A DNA stretch of 15,482 nt from an uncultured Lachnospiraceae bacterium (GCA_934359535.1 CAKRLN010000027.1:1-15482); one strand, 5' to 3'; counted from the stretch's first letter, positions 1-9,071 are shown. Made by a program: numbers and translations. The notes: a model not told the origin generated them from the sequence alone.

Positions 1-1041
1 ATCCTTGCCATGGCAATCCTGGCAATTCTTGCAATCCCTCTTTTGAATTATTTCGTGGAATCCATGAAATATAATGTGAAGATGGCAGAGCAGCAGCATG
101 CAACAATTCTTGCCCAACAGACAATAGAGGATCTGAAGAATCAGGATAAGCTGATCCAGCTGGATGGAGCAGCTTATGGGGTTCCGTATCTGACCAGTCA
201 AAATTATGTAAAAACAACGGCTTTGGATCCATCAGATCCGTTTTTGACAACCGGAATTGGAAGTGCCGGGTATTATGGAGCAGCAGATCAGATCGGGCAG
301 AAATATGATGTGGTAGTTAAGGTGCAGTCTGATACCGCAGAAAACAATACACAGCTTCCAATGCTGAACAGCATAGATGATACCTGTGACATCCTTGCGG
401 CAGAAAGTGGACAATATGAGGAAGCACTGGCATGGTTTCGGGCAGTAAATGCTTCCTATGCTGCAAATCATTCCGGGGCAGCCCAGACTGTAGATCAGAT
501 CAGAAATCATATGGTTCGGACAATTGCGACAGAAATAAAAAAAGATGGTTCATATTATCGTGTAACGGTTCATTGCAGCTATACCTGTATCAATCTTCAA
601 GGGAATGGATCCAGTGACAGTTATCAGTGTGCTGACTTGGCGGATCAGCGTCTGCAGGAGGTTTCCCACATTTATTATTTGTTTCGGGTAAATCAGGAAA
701 ATGACCATATTGTGCTTACACCGGATGCCGGGGTAAGCGTGTCTCCGGAGTTATATGTTGTCTGTCAGAATCTTTCATCTGTGAATTCCAGCTATAAGCT
801 GCATATAAAGGCTGGATACAATCCGACGATTTATACGAATATCGGGAAAGATGGAAATATGGCGAAGGTCATGAACGAGAACACAAACCCGGAAATTGAA
901 ATGACAGATACGAAAGCGCTTGTGACAGAAGAAAAGGGAATCCGTAAAATAAATATTGAGGTTCAGGTATTTCAAAAGGGAAAAGGCCAGACTGCCGGAG
1001 AAAAGCCCTACATTACCGTGAATGCAGCGAAAGGGGAGTAG
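1..1041 (+). CDS. PilV/GspI-like pseudopilin, 5'-truncated
   Basis: The reading frame is open from base 1, so the true start and the prepilin peptidase site lie upstream. The first visible residues (ILAMAILAILAIPLLNYFVES) are the hydrophobic second half of a type IV pilin N-terminal helix. They are followed by an amphipathic stretch (QQHATILAQQTIEDLK) typical of PilV/GspI-type minor pilins. The rest, about 300 residues, is a polar extracellular domain with five cysteines (C126, C189, C193, C207 and C252, counted from the Met at base 10), larger than classical GspI. The ATG at base 10 is internal to the helix and not a credible start. The stop is 2 nt before the next gene, whose ribosome site (GGGGAG, 1033-1038) lies inside this one, so the two are probably translationally coupled. 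Pilin membership is clear; the PilV/GspI assignment is inferred from helix style and gene order. Confidence 0.8.
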   Translation: MLAMAILAILAIPLLNYFVESMKYNVKMAEQQHATILAQQTIEDLKNQDKLIQLDGAAYGVPYLTSQNYVKTTALDPSDPFLTTGIGSAGYYGAADQIGQKYDVVVKVQSDTAENNTQLPMLNSIDDTCDILAAESGQYEEALAWFRAVNASYAANHSGAAQTVDQIRNHMVRTIATEIKKDGSYYRVTVHCSYTCINLQGNGSSDSYQCADLADQRLQEVSHIYYLFRVNQENDHIVLTPDAGVSVSPELYVVCQNLSSVNSSYKLHIKAGYNPTIYTNIGKDGNMAKVMNENTNPEIEMTDTKALVTEEKGIRKINIEVQVFQKGKGQTAGEKPYITVNAAKGE

Positions 1042-1043
1042 CC

Positions 1044-3272
1044 ATGAAAAGAAAAAGATCGCTTAAAAATGAAAACCGTGGTGCAGCTCTCCTTGCTGTG
1101 CTTATTATTATGGTTGTAGTCAGCGCGATTGCGGTCATTATCACGAAGATTACGCTGACAAACATTCAGATGAAGGAAGTGGAACGAAGCACGAAGCGCA
1201 ACTTCTATTCTGCGGAATCCGTTATGGATGAGCTTTACGCGGGTGCATCCGCAGTATCTGCAAAACAGATGTCCGAGGTATATCAGAAGATTCTTGTCAA
1301 TTATCTGGCATATCAGAATTCCGGGAAGGATCTGCAGAAGGAATTTAAAAGAGATTATATTGCGGCATTGGAAACCTATTTTTCAAGTGGAGCGGCAGAG
1401 CAGACAAAAACGAACGCGGCGGGGGAGGTCATTTATCGTGTTTCGAAGTATGATGTGGAAACATTAAGAGACTGCATTGCAACGGATGCCAATAAGCCGT
1501 GTCTTAGTACACAGCAGACGGCATCTCAGGATGAAGCGGACTATGATGCAGATTATGAAGCTGGAATTTATACCTTGAAGAATGTAAAGGTACAGTATAC
1601 TGATTCCAGAGGATATGAAACAACGATCACAACAGACCTTGTTTTTTCTACACCACAGATGAATTTTGATGGTGGTGATCAGATCAAAGAATTTATGAGA
1701 TATTCCCTGATCGCAGATGATCAGATTCTCGTGAATGCACAGAACATTAAGGTAAATGGAAATGCTTATGCAGGAGCAGACGGTATCAATGGAGCAACTG
1801 GAGGAGCAGGGGCTTTTACTGGAAAAACAATTGTAACCCGTGGGGATATCGTGACAGACAGTAATTCGACACTTACGATTGGAGAGGGAAGCTCGGCAGT
1901 CTGGGCGCAGAATATACGGACAAAAGGAAAGGAAGCTTCTCAGATTATAGTAAACGGAGACTGTTATGTGGAGGATGACCTGACTTTAAAAGGAACTGGA
2001 AGCAGCGTGACGTTGAAGGGGAATTATTATGGTTATAATTTCCAGAAAAATTATGATACACCAACCGTAACGAACGATTCCAGATATAGCAGTGCAATTA
2101 TGATTAATGGAAGAAACTGCAGACTTGATATGCAGGATCTGAATTATCTGATGCTGTCGGGAAGAACGTTTATTTCCAGAGGGACAGATGGTGCAAATAA
2201 TGATGTTATGCTTGGAGAGTCATTGTCTGTCCGTACGAATCAGCTTGCTTATTTTGTTCCAAAGGAGTATGTTGCTGCGGATGGAAAGAACTTTACGGAG
2301 GCAGGACGTCAGAAGTTTGAGAGTGAGACGGGGATCAGTAACCTTACTTCTTATCTGAAAGCTGGACAGCAGGTGACCGCATACTATTATCAGGACATGG
2401 GAAGCAGAACACGTACGGTTAATTATTATCTGAATTTTGCAAATGAACAGAAAGCAAATGATTATTTCAGCGCGTATTGCAGCAATGGAACAAAGGCGTA
2501 TACATTAAATGGCTATGCATCAAAATATGTAAGCAGTGATGCCATTATTCTTGATACGAACCGTATTTTTACATTAAAGGGTGATCTGATGTACAGAAAA
2601 CCGGCAGATACTGCATTAAGTGTAAAAAATACAACAATTGAGGCATCGGATTGGGAGCAGAATGGCGTATACTGGGATTATGTATCACAGCTTGCCGTAC
2701 GTTATAAAGCCTTAGAGCTTGGACTTACGGAAGCACGGGCCGGAGTTACTGCGTCGGATGTCAGGATTACGGATGCTGGTGGGGGTGTGGATAAGACAGC
2801 CTCGCCACTATTTGAGGAGCTTATTGATAAAACAGCCTTGCAGAATAAAGTCAGCGCAATGGGAACGGCAGATGCGGTGACTGGAAATATCGTGTATGTT
2901 CCAGTGCAGGAAGTTCTGTCAGACGGCGTTCATGAGCGGGATGTGATTCTTGTAAACAATCATGGGGCATCGGATTACGTGATTCCACTGCATTGCACAG
3001 AGGGGATTGTAGTTGCAACCGGAAATGTGAAGGTCGATCATGCGTTTAAAGGTCTTATCATATCAGGAAATAAAATTTACTTTGCAGCAAATGCGTCGGT
3101 GGATGCGGATGAAATGATGGTATCCGGCTTGTTTTCAGATGATATGCAAAAGAATGACCCGCTGTTTTCGAAGTTTTTCCGGGAATATGATACTGGCGCA
3201 GTAACCGATCATATTTCTGGAAATGTAGATCTGAAAACCTACCTGAATTATGAAAACTGGAAGAAAGAGTAA
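1044..3272 (+). CDS. Large PilX/GspK-like minor pilin
   Basis: A 742-residue protein with a basic N-terminus, then RG|AALLAVLIIMVVV, a pilin-type helix at about residues 13-35 with a possible cleavage after Gly13. Position +5 of the mature form is Ala (A18) instead of the Glu found in most pilins. This matches PilX- and GspK-type proteins, and GspK is known to cap the pseudopilus tip. Residues ~225-330 carry short glycine/asparagine-rich beta repeats (NAQNIKVNGNAYAG, IIVNGDCYVEDDLTLKG). Residues ~655-695 (GIVVATGNVKVDHAFKGLII) have the same look, suggesting a beta-solenoid-like extracellular body. It is far longer than typical PilX (~150-200 aa) or GspK (~300 aa). ATG 1044 has GGGGAG at 5 nt. 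It is second in the pilin operon. The tip-cap role is inference. Confidence 0.78.
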   Translation: MKRKRSLKNENRGAALLAVLIIMVVVSAIAVIITKITLTNIQMKEVERSTKRNFYSAESVMDELYAGASAVSAKQMSEVYQKILVNYLAYQNSGKDLQKEFKRDYIAALETYFSSGAAEQTKTNAAGEVIYRVSKYDVETLRDCIATDANKPCLSTQQTASQDEADYDADYEAGIYTLKNVKVQYTDSRGYETTITTDLVFSTPQMNFDGGDQIKEFMRYSLIADDQILVNAQNIKVNGNAYAGADGINGATGGAGAFTGKTIVTRGDIVTDSNSTLTIGEGSSAVWAQNIRTKGKEASQIIVNGDCYVEDDLTLKGTGSSVTLKGNYYGYNFQKNYDTPTVTNDSRYSSAIMINGRNCRLDMQDLNYLMLSGRTFISRGTDGANNDVMLGESLSVRTNQLAYFVPKEYVAADGKNFTEAGRQKFESETGISNLTSYLKAGQQVTAYYYQDMGSRTRTVNYYLNFANEQKANDYFSAYCSNGTKAYTLNGYASKYVSSDAIILDTNRIFTLKGDLMYRKPADTALSVKNTTIEASDWEQNGVYWDYVSQLAVRYKALELGLTEARAGVTASDVRITDAGGGVDKTASPLFEELIDKTALQNKVSAMGTADAVTGNIVYVPVQEVLSDGVHERDVILVNNHGASDYVIPLHCTEGIVVATGNVKVDHAFKGLIISGNKIYFAANASVDADEMMVSGLFSDDMQKNDPLFSKFFREYDTGAVTDHISGNVDLKTYLNYENWKKE

Positions 3273-3283
3273 GGGGTGGGCTG

Positions 3284-3808
3284 ATGAATGGAAGAAAACA
3301 ATTCAATCAGCGTGGAGTTACCCTGATTGAAATTATCATTGTGATTGCAATGATTGGGATTCTGGCAGGTGGCTCGGTGCTTTTTCTGGGCCATCTGCAT
3401 TATGCAGATACGGAGAAGGTTGTAAAGACACTCGATTCTGCGCTGGATGAGCTTCAGGTGAAGAACATGAGTAAAGCAGATACCTACTATATGTATGTGT
3501 ATGATGCAGGAAATGGTTATTATATGAAGACCATGACGGATGATCTGACCTCTTTTGACAGCTCAAAGCTTGATACAGATGGGATTAAGCTTGCCAATCA
3601 TACCATTGAAATATATGGAATCGGAAATGATGCGTCGGGTTCAAGGATTACCTTAGATGGAACAACTAATTATATCAAAATCAGCTATACGAAATCAGCA
3701 AGCTTTCAAGAAGCGGAAACGAATGTAAAGCAGATCTGTATTGATGGGATGCCGGAGTATTCGATCAGTCTGGTTTTTGATACCGGAAAACATTTTATCG
3801 ATCCGTAA
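3284..3808 (+). CDS. Prepilin, GspH/FimT-like
   Basis: A 174-residue protein with a textbook class III signal: short basic leader, then QRG|VTLIEIIIVIAMIGILAGG. Cleavage is expected after Gly11, with Glu16 at position +5 of the mature form, so it should be processed and N-methylated by a prepilin peptidase and inserted in the pilus or pseudopilus. The hydrophobic helix is followed by an amphipathic segment (TLDSALDELQVKNM) and a small beta-rich domain ending in YSISLVFDTGKH. Size and style fit GspH/FimT-like minor pilins. ATG 3284 is preceded by a G-rich ribosome site (GGGGTGGG) and sits 11 nt after the previous stop. Pilin identity is certain from the N-terminus; the GspH/FimT class is inferred from size and neighbours. 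Confidence 0.85.
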   Translation: MNGRKQFNQRGVTLIEIIIVIAMIGILAGGSVLFLGHLHYADTEKVVKTLDSALDELQVKNMSKADTYYMYVYDAGNGYYMKTMTDDLTSFDSSKLDTDGIKLANHTIEIYGIGNDASGSRITLDGTTNYIKISYTKSASFQEAETNVKQICIDGMPEYSISLVFDTGKHFIDP

Positions 3809-3840
3809 AGATGTAGACGAAAAAGGAAAGGAGGATATGC

Positions 3841-4419
3841 ATGCGAAAAGATCACAGAGGAATTACACTGGTAGAATTATTGATTGCAATTGCAATCTCT
3901 TCTATTATTGTGGCAGCGGCAGCCTTCTTTCTTATGACAGCGCAGAAAAATTACCGGGAGGCATCTGCTTCGATCGATCTGCAGTCGGAATCGCAGATTT
4001 TAATGGAACAGTTAGGTACGTGGGTTATGGAAGGAAACCGGATTAAAACCGAATCCACTGATGGAGGAACAAGTCAGAATGTACTTGTGATCTATAAGAT
4101 TCCGCGTAAAATTACAACGGTACTTCCGGATGGGGTAATAAGACCGGATACCGCGGAGAAGCGCGTGATATGGAAGTCTGCATCGGACAAGCATCTATAT
4201 ATGAAAAAGGTTCAGGGAATCAGTGACCCGGATCTGGATACAACCGATTTATCCATGCTCGCGGGAGAGGAATCAAAGGAGACGCTGATCGGGGAATATG
4301 TTACGGATTTTCAGGTGAATGTTGATGATTCGAAGGTTGGAATTGCGTTAAATATGGCACAGTCGAAGGAAACCTATGAGATTCAGAATGATTTTAAGGT
4401 TCGGAATGAGCTGAAATAA
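3841..4419 (+). CDS. Prepilin, PilW/GspJ-like
   Basis: A 192-residue protein with a short charged leader and a canonical prepilin peptidase site, HRG|ITLVELLIAIAISSIIVAAAAFF: Gly7 at -1 and Glu12 at +5. After the helix the sequence NYREASASIDLQSESQILMEQLGTWVMEGNRI is the amphipathic continuation seen in PilW/GspJ/ComGF-type minor pilins. It is followed by a beta-rich segment with a C-terminal block (EYVTDFQVNVDDSKVGIALNM) resembling the 'v.dF.v....v.v.l.l' end of PilW-like proteins. ATG 3841 has GGAGG at 6 nt (3830-3834). The 32-nt gap from the upstream pilin and 29-nt gap to the DUF5057 gene support one operon. Pilin identity is firm; the PilW/GspJ label is inference from sequence style. Confidence 0.85.
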   Translation: MRKDHRGITLVELLIAIAISSIIVAAAAFFLMTAQKNYREASASIDLQSESQILMEQLGTWVMEGNRIKTESTDGGTSQNVLVIYKIPRKITTVLPDGVIRPDTAEKRVIWKSASDKHLYMKKVQGISDPDLDTTDLSMLAGEESKETLIGEYVTDFQVNVDDSKVGIALNMAQSKETYEIQNDFKVRNELK

Positions 4420-4448
4420 CAAGGAAAGTGTGCAGACAGGAGGAATCC

Positions 4449-7400
4449 ATGTTGGGAAGCCGGATGAGGATACATAAATTTTCAAAAAAAAGGGGAATGA
4501 TTGGTGTAGTCAGTGGCGTTTTGCTTCTGGCAGTCTGCTTTGGGATTGCCGGATATCAGAACCGGGTAAAGGCTGGTACAACGAAGCCTGTTGTGACCCG
4601 TGGTGTGATTGATGACATCAGTCAGATACCGGAAACGAAACGAACTGCATATGCACAGGGAACCGATATCAGGGATACGATTGGAACGAAGGAGAATCCA
4701 TTTGTAATTCTGGAAATTGTGCCGTATGAGGAATATGCTGAATTCGGCTATCAGATCAGTGGCTGTGAGCCGGTCAATGTCGAACAGATGCAGTATGGAA
4801 ATGGTTATCTGAATACGGTTTCAAGCGGAATGGGATCAGGAAGTGTAACCCAGAGGATTGCATATTTTTTTCTGGATGAGATCGATACACGTTATGTGCA
4901 GAATTATTCCAGTGCAGGTGAAACCAATGAAAAAAGTGCAGCTTATCAAGGCTATTATGAAAAAGTAGAGGATAACCAGGGATTTTTTGTTCAGGGAGCG
5001 GATGGAACGATCCAGAAGGCTGGTGCTGGAAAAGGAAATATTATCTGGCATACGGTGAATGAATTTGAAAAGCAGGAAAATCCGGACCAATATGGGAATC
5101 AGAAATTTGAAGATGACACAACGCACTTGTTATCCAGTGTCGGAGAACGGATCTATACTACACGTATTTCAACAGAGGCGGATCCGGTACAGAAAACACA
5201 GCCATATTATGAATACAAAAGCTATGACCATTTCCTCAGGACTTCCTTAAATCTGCAGACGGATGATGCTGTTGCATCATATTCGGTTGTCATTAAGACA
5301 ATTACGCCGGAAGAGCTGAACAGTCAGCCGGAATGGGTGGACGATGCAGATCTGTTTGTGGTATCACCGAAGTCACATGTTGGAAATGCACCAGAGATAT
5401 GGAAGAAGTTTAACCGGTTAAATAAAACGTCTAATACAACATCATATCAGGATGGATTTGGCTATACAGATGAGAAACAGAAGGATACGAGGGATATCAC
5501 ATGGGATGTTGCACTGAAAATGTACAAAAAGATCAATGCAGAGGTAAATTATGCAGCGATCGTTATGGATACGCAGTCTTATACGGATGAGACTCTGACT
5601 GGCGGAAAGAAGGTTACAACGGATATTTTAAACTGGAATTTAAAGCCGTCCGGGGAAACAGAGAGTACTTATATGGGCTATAATATCAATATGTATAAGC
5701 TTGCAGTAATGCTGTTGTCTATGGATTCCAATTTGTTTGAAGAACTTTATTTAAGCGGGGATCAGCCTCTTATCCAGGACGGAAGGTGTCTTGCGCAAAC
5801 AGGAGATGCACAGGAATACTGGACGATGTTTACGTTTTTGCCAACAACAGCAAGTGGAGAAAAAGTAAACTGGGATTGGTATCATTACTGGACCTCGGCA
5901 GATAAATGGGAGAATTACGGAACCGCAGGCAATATCACAACCGATGGAAACCGGAATTACGTCAATCACCGTCTGTTTACATTTAACAGCGATAACAGTA
6001 TTACGCAAGGGTTTGGCTCGGATTGCATCAATACAGGTGCAGATGGATATAAGTTTACCTCTTTTAAGGAATTTATGGGGGATAAGACTGTTGCTTCTCC
6101 AGCGGATGCGGTACGGTATATCCTTGGGGAATATTCTTCGTCTGAGTATATCAAAAAGGATTTAAATATCCTTGATATCGAGCCATGCTACGACAGTAAA
6201 AACGGCTATGAGCTTACGGAAAGCTATATCCGTCTGATGATTCCAAAGCTCAGGGGGGAAATCCATATTACCCATATGACAACAGCGGCATTTATCGGTT
6301 CTACACAGGATCTGAACAGCACCTATGATATGATTTTTATGGGACTCGATGATGGTGCATATAATCATGAAACAAAAAATATTCAGAGTTCCCTGACTGG
6401 AATATGGAGTGATGTGTCCTGCACGAAATGGAATGATTCTTCCATGGATGGAAAGATCTATTTCCATACGGGGGATAGTATGGATGCCGCAGAATATACA
6501 AGGGGAGACGGAAGGAGCCGTTCTGTAAAATTCCTTGTGAACGGAACAAAGAATGGAAATCAGTGGAGCTGGAATATCCTTGACAGTATTAAGCTGCGTT
6601 TTCCAGGAAATGATCTGACAAGGCTTAAGGTGGCAGAATTAAAGGATTATATCAATGCCGGATATCCGGTCGTAGCCGTTCCGTATTTGTATAACAATGA
6701 TGAAATGCGGATAGATCAGACCTCGAATATCTCCGGATTCATCCGGGATGAGGTCACAGAGAAGGCAAACATTGGAAGCAATGTAAGTATCTATCAGGCA
6801 GATGATGTGAAAGGGATCACCTCTCTTTTACAGAAAGCGGAACCGGAAGTGAAATTTACACTGACACCAAAGCTGTATGACGGTACAACAGGAGATGATG
6901 GCAAGGTTATTGCAAATGCTAACTATCTGGATACAGATGGAGTCGGGAGATCCCTTCTCTCGTTTGGCTTTACGGTAACAGATCCGGATAACAATATCTA
7001 TCGGTGCAGAATCTATCTTGACCAGAATCAGGATGGAAAATTTGAAGACGATGAACTTTATTATGAGGGATCTGCATTTGCTTCAAACAATGGGGCGCAG
7101 GCAGTTACCTGTAAGCTGTCAAGGCTTTATTTTGGACTGGTTCAGTGGAAGATTGAGGTGGTTCAGGAGAAGAATGATTCCATCCGTTTTGTACAGACCG
7201 GATGCTCGGCGGCTGCGAACCAGACCGGACAGAAAAAAGAGATCAATGTACTTCAGATTCTTCCGAAGTCGGGAGACTTTGATGGTAAGCTGGATTTAAG
7301 CAGTGATCCATTGTTCACAAAGTACTATAAGTCTCTTGATGGTTATGAGATTCATGTAACGACAGAGACACTGGATCAGTTCTCTAAGCATTTTAAAAAC

Positions 7401-8945
7401 AAAAAATTTACAGAAGAAGAATATGATAAGCTGATCAATGATCCAAATCTTACAAGACCAGACTGGATGAATGTATACAAGAATTACAATATGATCATTG
7501 TCGGCTTTGGAGATACCTATGGTGGAAAGAATGTTCCAAACAGCCAGGGAGAAATGGATTTTATCAAGTTCTTTATCGGGCAGGGTAAGAGTGTTCTGTT
7601 TACGCATGACCTGACTTCTGTACATAATATGAGGGAACAGGATTTCGGATATTCTGCAAATACACTCCTGCGTGATATGATGGGAATGAACCGTTATAAG
7701 GCGATCAGTAAAAATATGTCTGATGACCAGAAGCAGGAAATTGCAGAAAGCTCAGATGACAGCTATGATTTTGTAAAAAGTGTTACTGGAAAAACATCAT
7801 GGAATGCTTCAGTTACAGGGAAAGCGCTTGATGAGAAGCATGGATTTACGTATTATGCAATGAAGCGTCTTGGCTGGAATGATGGAAAGCGTGGGACATC
7901 GCTTTCAACCTTAATGAATCAGAGGATGCCGTATCAGTATCTGATTACAAGTACAAATGGGAAGAGTACCTGTGGCGCAACAGAGCTGACAAGAAAGACA
8001 GGATTTAATAATAATAATGATCTTACAACTACAGTAACCCAGACGAATCAGGGACAGATTACGCAATATCCGTTTAAGATTGATGAGACCTTACAGGTTG
8101 CGAATACGCATGGACAGTGGTATCAGCTGAATATGGAAGATCCAGAGGTTACAGTCTGGTATTGTCTTTCGGATGACAAGAAATATCCGGATTGGCAGGG
8201 AAATGACAGCAATAAGCCGGGAACAGCAGCAACCTATGGGGTTTCTCCAAATGATGCAGCAAATAATTATTATATTTACAGCAAAGGAAATGTGTTCTAT
8301 TCGGGAGTCGGTCATTCGAAGGTAACAGGCGATATGGAGGCGAAGCTTTTTATCAATACGATGATTGCTGCCTACCGTGCGTCATATGTGCCACCGATGG
8401 TAGAGGTCTTAAATGAGAATGCAGAGCTTATGGATATGAATAATCCTGCATATGTGATGAATTTTGCACAGGAATATAATGATGACCCGACGGATACATC
8501 ATTCATTACAGCGGATGCAGATAATCCTGATACGGATGATATGGTCAGGATCCTGTTTTGTCCGGAGGAGTTAAATGCGATCAGTACAAAGCTGGATTGC
8601 TCGATTTATTATACCGATGAGAATAATCAAAAGGTGTATGTGGATCAGATTTACGATTCAGAGACAGATCAGGAAATCAGCAGCATCAATCCGTCGGAAA
8701 GTGATACCTATAAGGCAAATGAGGATGGTAAGACAGTATTTAAAAATGTGAAAAATATGAAAGAATATTACTTCTATTATCCGAAAAAATATCTGGAAGG
8801 CTGGACGGAAACAAAGGCAGATGGAAGTACTGTTTCCCATAATGCGTGGAGAAATATTATATTCCAGGTTAAAAATAACAAAAATAAGGAGCCAGGCTAT
8901 ACAAAGCTTGATATGTCCGTGCAGCAGCTGTTTCTGCTTGATTAG
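4449..8945 (+). CDS. Giant exported DUF5057-type protein
   Basis: About 1498 residues. The start at 4449 is chosen because AGGAGG (4438-4443) lies 5 nt upstream; the frame extends to a GTG at 4428 without a good site. A basic N-terminus precedes a hydrophobic segment (MIGVVSGVLLLAVCFGIAGY, ~17-36), a signal peptide or N-terminal anchor, so the bulk is extracytoplasmic. Three blocks start with an [V/I]L-[E/D/Q]-I-x-P strand: FVILEIVP (~85), LNILDIEP (~572) and INVLQILP (~932). The last two are followed by EIH[I/V]T.. and Y[D/N]MI..G..D (~626, ~1013), and the third by GKSVLFTHD (~1049). I recognise this style as DUF5057, a family of unknown function. A canonical EF-hand-like loop, DQNQDGKFEDDE, sits at ~858-869. 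The protein follows four pilin genes, so export, display or binding together with the pilus is plausible but unproven. Confidence 0.75.
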   Translation: MLGSRMRIHKFSKKRGMIGVVSGVLLLAVCFGIAGYQNRVKAGTTKPVVTRGVIDDISQIPETKRTAYAQGTDIRDTIGTKENPFVILEIVPYEEYAEFGYQISGCEPVNVEQMQYGNGYLNTVSSGMGSGSVTQRIAYFFLDEIDTRYVQNYSSAGETNEKSAAYQGYYEKVEDNQGFFVQGADGTIQKAGAGKGNIIWHTVNEFEKQENPDQYGNQKFEDDTTHLLSSVGERIYTTRISTEADPVQKTQPYYEYKSYDHFLRTSLNLQTDDAVASYSVVIKTITPEELNSQPEWVDDADLFVVSPKSHVGNAPEIWKKFNRLNKTSNTTSYQDGFGYTDEKQKDTRDITWDVALKMYKKINAEVNYAAIVMDTQSYTDETLTGGKKVTTDILNWNLKPSGETESTYMGYNINMYKLAVMLLSMDSNLFEELYLSGDQPLIQDGRCLAQTGDAQEYWTMFTFLPTTASGEKVNWDWYHYWTSADKWENYGTAGNITTDGNRNYVNHRLFTFNSDNSITQGFGSDCINTGADGYKFTSFKEFMGDKTVASPADAVRYILGEYSSSEYIKKDLNILDIEPCYDSKNGYELTESYIRLMIPKLRGEIHITHMTTAAFIGSTQDLNSTYDMIFMGLDDGAYNHETKNIQSSLTGIWSDVSCTKWNDSSMDGKIYFHTGDSMDAAEYTRGDGRSRSVKFLVNGTKNGNQWSWNILDSIKLRFPGNDLTRLKVAELKDYINAGYPVVAVPYLYNNDEMRIDQTSNISGFIRDEVTEKANIGSNVSIYQADDVKGITSLLQKAEPEVKFTLTPKLYDGTTGDDGKVIANANYLDTDGVGRSLLSFGFTVTDPDNNIYRCRIYLDQNQDGKFEDDELYYEGSAFASNNGAQAVTCKLSRLYFGLVQWKIEVVQEKNDSIRFVQTGCSAAANQTGQKKEINVLQILPKSGDFDGKLDLSSDPLFTKYYKSLDGYEIHVTTETLDQFSKHFKNKKFTEEEYDKLINDPNLTRPDWMNVYKNYNMIIVGFGDTYGGKNVPNSQGEMDFIKFFIGQGKSVLFTHDLTSVHNMREQDFGYSANTLLRDMMGMNRYKAISKNMSDDQKQEIAESSDDSYDFVKSVTGKTSWNASVTGKALDEKHGFTYYAMKRLGWNDGKRGTSLSTLMNQRMPYQYLITSTNGKSTCGATELTRKTGFNNNNDLTTTVTQTNQGQITQYPFKIDETLQVANTHGQWYQLNMEDPEVTVWYCLSDDKKYPDWQGNDSNKPGTAATYGVSPNDAANNYYIYSKGNVFYSGVGHSKVTGDMEAKLFINTMIAAYRASYVPPMVEVLNENAELMDMNNPAYVMNFAQEYNDDPTDTSFITADADNPDTDDMVRILFCPEELNAISTKLDCSIYYTDENNQKVYVDQIYDSETDQEISSINPSESDTYKANEDGKTVFKNVKNMKEYYFYYPKKYLEGWTETKADGSTVSHNAWRNIIFQVKNNKNKEPGYTKLDMSVQQLFLLD

Positions 8946-8975
8946 AGAAGAGTATTGTGATCAAATACATAAATT

Positions 8976-9015
8976 TTATCCACAATTGACATAGGGATAA
9001 CACAGATTTTACAAG
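8976..9015 (+). promoter_or_regulatory. Possible promoter with inverted repeat over -35
   Basis: The 126-nt gap after the DUF5057 gene contains a perfect TTGACA (8986-8991) and, 18 nt on, TACAAG (9010-9015), which matches TATAAT at four of six positions. TTATCC (8976-8981) and GGATAA (8995-9000) form a 6-bp inverted repeat centred exactly on the TTGACA, which would suit a repressor site. Another -10-like hexamer, TAGAAT (9023-9028), has no good -35 at normal spacing. No rho-independent terminator is visible in this gap, so read-through from the pilin operon is also possible. Confidence 0.4.
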
Positions 9016-9057
9016 CGTGCGATAGAATCATTCTTGTTTTATGCATACTGAATACAT

Positions 9058-9062
9058 GGAGG
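9058..9062 (+). promoter_or_regulatory. Ribosome binding site that decides the start
   Basis: GGAGG lies 9 nt before the ATG at 9072 but only 3 nt before the in-frame ATG at 9066. The wider spacing is normal and the narrower one too short, so 9072 is the preferred start of the phosphoesterase. Confidence 0.6.
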
Positions 9063-9071
9063 AAAATGAGA

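Noticed and set aside
1780..2030. Repeated Gly/Asn/Thr codons in the PilX-like gene as a DNA repeat or CRISPR-like array
   Set aside because: The units are irregular at the DNA level and read as beta-repeat protein sequence; there are no constant repeats with spacers.
4428..4448. GTG at 4428 as the start of the DUF5057 gene
   Set aside because: It has only a weak, too-close ribosome site, while ATG 4449 has AGGAGG at 5 nt and directly precedes a basic stretch and the hydrophobic export segment.
9066..9071. ATG at 9066 as the start of the phosphoesterase
   Set aside because: GGAGG is only 3 nt upstream of it; the in-frame ATG at 9072 has normal 9-nt spacing. The difference is two residues and does not change the product.
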